A stretch of DNA of 7,810 bases from Actinomycetes bacterium (lineage in GTDB: Bacteria > Actinomycetota > Actinomycetes > Actinomycetales > Cellulomonadaceae), in NCBI GenBank assembly GCA_023401045.1, contig JAEXEM010000021.1:1-7810 (forward strand), written 5' to 3'. The notes beneath the pieces were generated by a model. It had not been told where the DNA came from, did no database searches, and was given only the letters and a program-made list of their open reading frames with translations. The position numbers and the translations under genes were made by a program. Below, in pieces: positions 6,034-7,810 of the stretch (its first letter is position 1; every line of letters starts with the position of its first letter).

Positions 6034-6627
6034 TCAGGCGGTGACGAGGCGCACGAGGCGGTCGACGAGCTCGTCGCCCGTCACGCCCCACTTCTCGCTG
6101 CCGAGCTGTCCGGCACGCTCCATGCCGGCGATGCCGTGGGTGCCCGACAGCAGGAGCGCGCCGGTCGCCCTCGCCTCGTCGGGGCCGACGACGTCGGCGA
6201 CGATCGCGAGGAACACGTCCTGCGAGCCGGTGGCGGCCTCCGCCAGCCGCCGGGGGTCGCGTGCCGGGATGGTGAACATGAGCGCGTGCATGTGCGGCCG
6301 GCGGCGGGCGAGGTCGAGCATGGCCCGCAACGCGCCGCGCAGGCGGTCGACGGGGGTCGCCCCGCTCTCCTGCAGCCCCGCGAGCACGACGGTGAGGTCG
6401 CGCCACCGCTCGGCGGCGAGCTCGGTGAGCAGGTCCTCCTTGTCGGCGAAGTGCCCGTAGGGCGCTCCCCTCGACACCCCGGCGCGCGCACCGACCGCGC
6501 GCAGCGTCACCGCCTCGGGGCCGCCCTCGTCGAGGAGGTCGGAGGCTGCGTCCAGGAGGGCACGGCGGGTGGCAGCCGCCGCCTCGGCACGGGAGATCAC
6601 CTTCCGCACTTTAGTTGACGTTGTCAC
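6034..6627 (-). CDS. TetR-family transcriptional repressor
   Basis: The 197-residue protein has a TetR N-terminal DNA-binding domain (about 16-65) with the helix-turn-helix TLRAVGARAGVSRGAPYGHF at 41-60 followed by KEDLLTEL. A helical ligand-binding and dimerisation domain follows; its SGTHGIAGMERAG segment (161-173) resembles the C-terminal WHG-type TetR subgroup. The start is a GTG at 6627, reading GTG ACA ACG TCA (M-T-T-S). No Shine-Dalgarno precedes it, and a promoter spaced for transcription to begin at this G supports a leaderless message. Later GTG codons (6609, 6600) lack better support. It diverges from the dehydrogenase gene across 22 bp and should repress both it and itself through the two operator copies at the start codons. 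The inducer is unknown but may be a substrate of the dehydrogenase. Nothing seen ties it to the hyu-type genes. Confidence 0.9.
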   Translation of the reverse strand: MTTSTKVRKVISRAEAAAATRRALLDAASDLLDEGGPEAVTLRAVGARAGVSRGAPYGHFADKEDLLTELAAERWRDLTVVLAGLQESGATPVDRLRGALRAMLDLARRRPHMHALMFTIPARDPRRLAEAATGSQDVFLAIVADVVGPDEARATGALLLSGTHGIAGMERAGQLGSEKWGVTGDELVDRLVRLVTA

Positions 6628-6650
6628 ACGAGAGTCGTAGCGTGTTGATA
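6615..6650 (+). promoter_or_regulatory. Leaderless promoter of the dehydrogenase gene
   Basis: The -35 is TTGACG (6615-6620), the spacer is 17 bp, and the -10 is TAGCGT (6638-6643, matching TAnnnT). Six bases later is A6650, the first base of the ATG, so the predicted transcript begins at the start codon. This agrees with the absence of a Shine-Dalgarno sequence. The -35 lies over operator copy 1. Confidence 0.65.
6616..6626. promoter_or_regulatory. TetR operator copy 1 (over the tetR start)
   Basis: TGACGTTGTCA is itself a dyad, TGAC-N3-GTCA, as expected for a TetR-type dimer. It is the exact reverse complement of the copy at 6651-6661. It overlaps the -35 box of the dehydrogenase promoter (6615-6620) and the first codons of tetR, so occupancy should block both promoters. 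Confidence 0.7.
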
Positions 6651-6662
6651 TGACAACGTCAC
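6627..6662 (-). promoter_or_regulatory. Leaderless promoter of the tetR gene
   Basis: On the minus strand the -35 is GTGACG (6662-6657), the spacer is 17 bp, and the -10 is TACGAC (6639-6634). Six bases later is G6627, the first base of the GTG start. The hexamers are weaker than those of the opposing promoter, as might suit a repressor gene. The geometry is the exact mirror image of the dehydrogenase promoter. Confidence 0.5.
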
Positions 6663-7519
6663 ATGAAACACCTCAGGAGCTCGTCGTCGTCAGCGGCGCC
6701 TCGTCCGGCATGGGTGCGGCCACCGCGCTCACGCTCGTCCGGCGCGGTTTCCACGTGCTCGCCGGCGTGCGGCGCGAACAGGACGGCGACACGCTGCGCG
6801 AGGCCGGCGCGGAGCCGGTCATCCTCGACGTCACCGACACCGACGACATCGCCCGGCTCGCCGCCCGGGTCGACGGCGACCCCGACGGCCGGCCGCTGCG
6901 CGCGGTCGTCAACAGCGCCGGGGTCGCCGTCAACGCCCCCGTCGAGACGCTCCCGCTGGACTCGTGGCGGCAGGTCTTCGACGTCAACGTCCTCGGGACG
7001 GTCGCGCTCGTCCAGGCGCTGCTGCCTGCGCTGCACCGCAGCAAGGGCCGGATCGTCACCATCAGCTCGATCGGCGGGAAGGTCACCATGCCGGCGTACG
7101 GCGCGTACTCCGGCAGCAAGCACGCGATCGAGGCGATCAGCGACGCGCTGCGCCGGGAGCTCGCGCCGCACGGCGTCCAGGTCGTCGTCGTCGAGCCGGG
7201 CGCCGTGCGCACCGACATGATCAACCGCGGCACGGCGACTGCGCGCGGCCTGCTCGAGCGGATGACCCCCGAGCAGCGCACGCGCTACGGCGGGCTCATG
7301 GAGGCGTTCCTCTCCCACGCGGCCGGCTTCGCGACGTCGGGCGTCTCGGCGGACCACGCCGCGTCGGTCATCACGAGGGCCGTGACGGACCGCCGCCCCC
7401 GGACCCGCTACACGATCGGGCGTGACGCCGCGATGTTCATCCGGCTCTCCCGCGTCCTGCCCGACCGGGTTCTCGACGCCGCGCTCGCACGGACCCTGCG
7501 AAAGCACGCACCCGCCTGA
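6650..7519 (+). CDS. Short-chain dehydrogenase/reductase (classical SDR)
   Basis: This 289-residue protein is an NAD(P)-dependent oxidoreductase with a Rossmann fold. Visible motifs are the cofactor glycine motif GASSGMG (16-22), Asp60 in VILDVTD (adenine-ring contact), NSAG (88-91), and the catalytic tetrad Asn113, Ser140, Tyr153 and Lys157 (YSGSK at 153-157), followed by VEPGAVRTDM (181-190). Arginines after the second strand (VRRE, 40-43) suggest NADP(H) preference (inference). The tail of about 40 residues beyond the usual 250 is common in SDRs resembling retinol or 17-beta-hydroxysteroid dehydrogenases, but the substrate cannot be named. The ATG at 6650 lies in the operator and is probably the first base of the mRNA; no Shine-Dalgarno is present. 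An alternative downstream start would cut into the first strand before the glycine motif. It is paired with the divergent TetR gene, which likely controls it in response to a small molecule. Confidence 0.92.
   Translation: MTTSHETPQELVVVSGASSGMGAATALTLVRRGFHVLAGVRREQDGDTLREAGAEPVILDVTDTDDIARLAARVDGDPDGRPLRAVVNSAGVAVNAPVETLPLDSWRQVFDVNVLGTVALVQALLPALHRSKGRIVTISSIGGKVTMPAYGAYSGSKHAIEAISDALRRELAPHGVQVVVVEPGAVRTDMINRGTATARGLLERMTPEQRTRYGGLMEAFLSHAAGFATSGVSADHAASVITRAVTDRRPRTRYTIGRDAAMFIRLSRVLPDRVLDAALARTLRKHAPA
6651..6661. promoter_or_regulatory. TetR operator copy 2 (over the dehydrogenase start)
   Basis: TGACAACGTCA is the second TGAC-N3-GTCA dyad, in inverted orientation, with its centre 35 bp from copy 1. 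It overlaps the dehydrogenase start codon (ATG at 6650) and most of the proposed -35 of the tetR promoter (6662-6657, minus strand). Confidence 0.7.
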
Positions 7520-7558
7520 CCCGGCACCGCCGGGCCCCTCACCGCCACAGGTGCCGGG
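7520..7558. terminator. Candidate terminator downstream of the dehydrogenase
   Basis: Immediately after the TGA, cccggcacc (7520-7528) pairs perfectly with ggtgccggg (7550-7558) across a 21-base loop. The same left arm can instead form a tight cccggc-acc-gccggg hairpin (7520-7534). There is no T-run. It lies between convergent genes and could serve both strands. Confidence 0.45.
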
Positions 7559-7585
7559 CCTGGTCCGGCGGCGGCGGGAGCGCCC

Positions 7586-7810
7586 TCAGTCCGCCCGACG
7601 CGTGCGCTGGGACCCGCCGACGACCGCGACGACGAGGGCGAGCACGCCCGCGACGAGCATCCCGAGCCCGACGCCGTCGTCGTCGGACCGCTGGAGCAGC
7701 GCCCCCAGCCCCGCCCCGGCGACGAGCAGGGCGACGGCGAGGACGCGCCGCGGCCACCGGTCGTTCCCTCCTCCCCCGAGGCGGGAGTCGGCCGCGCGGC
7801 CCGTGAGCGT
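7586..7810 (-). CDS. Small two-helix membrane protein, C-terminal part (partial)
   Basis: A minus-strand frame is open from the right edge to a TGA at 7588-7586, giving 74 codons with no ATG until a Met inside the second helix; the start lies beyond the window. Almost all third positions are G or C. The translation shows two hydrophobic segments, RVLAVALLVAGAGLGALL (22-39) and VGLGMLVAGVLALVVAVVGG (47-66), joined by the acidic loop QRSDDDG. Arg/Trp-rich residues lie before the first helix (DRWPRR) and arginines after the second (QRTRRAD). By the positive-inside rule both ends would be cytoplasmic. No family is recognised and no function is proposed. The overlapping arginine-rich frame at 7539-7757 on the same strand is a shadow. 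It converges on the dehydrogenase gene with 66 bp between the stops. Confidence 0.6.
   Translation of the reverse strand, partial: TLTGRAADSRLGGGGNDRWPRRVLAVALLVAGAGLGALLQRSDDDGVGLGMLVAGVLALVVAVVGGSQRTRRAD

Noticed and set aside
7539..7757. Minus-strand 72-codon frame at the right edge
   Set aside because: It is an arginine/proline/alanine-rich shadow. The overlapping frame ending at 7586 has two transmembrane helices and much better third-position G+C.

Overview
The window is uniformly very G+C-rich, and its coding frames have almost exclusively G or C at the third codon position. This points to a high-G+C actinomycete. A Micrococcales genome such as the Cellulomonas/Cellulosimicrobium group would fit, but that is an inference from composition only. 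The composition keeps many non-coding frames open, including one apparent 1300-codon frame. I called genes by recognisable protein families, starts and spacing rather than by ORF length.

Left edge (1-208): probably the last 33 codons of an unidentified upstream gene, then about 100 bases with no clear promoter. Positions 209-5412 hold a tight plus-strand gene set: a HyuA-type hydantoinase/oxoprolinase ATPase subunit, a U32-peptidase-like TIM-barrel protein (overlapping hyuA by 4 nt), a HyuB-type catalytic subunit (8-nt gap) and a DUF1989 / urea-carboxylase-associated protein (31-nt gap). Two back-to-back hairpins follow the last stop. A Rid-family (YjgF/YER057c/UK114) protein lies beyond them at 5551-5964 and may be a separate transcript. 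HyuA and HyuB should form an ATP-dependent complex that opens a lactam, imide or hydantoin-like ring or carboxylates a substrate. DUF1989 relatives occur in urea and guanidine metabolism, and Rid proteins deal with reactive imine/enamine-type intermediates. Together they suggest catabolism of a small nitrogenous compound whose identity cannot be read from the sequence.

Right part: a TetR-family repressor (6034-6627, minus) diverges from a classical short-chain dehydrogenase/reductase (6650-7519, plus). Only 22 bp separates their start codons. This is the most striking part of the window. An exact 11-bp inverted repeat sits over both start codons, and two leaderless promoters can be placed as mirror images around one axis (between 6638 and 6639). 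Each promoter's -35 box overlaps the operator copy at the other gene's start. Both proteins therefore begin with Met-Thr-Thr-Ser encoded by operator DNA.

The right edge carries the C-terminal part of a small two-helix membrane protein on the minus strand (7586 to beyond 7810), convergent with the dehydrogenase. I saw no RNA genes, mobile elements, CRISPR arrays or origins.
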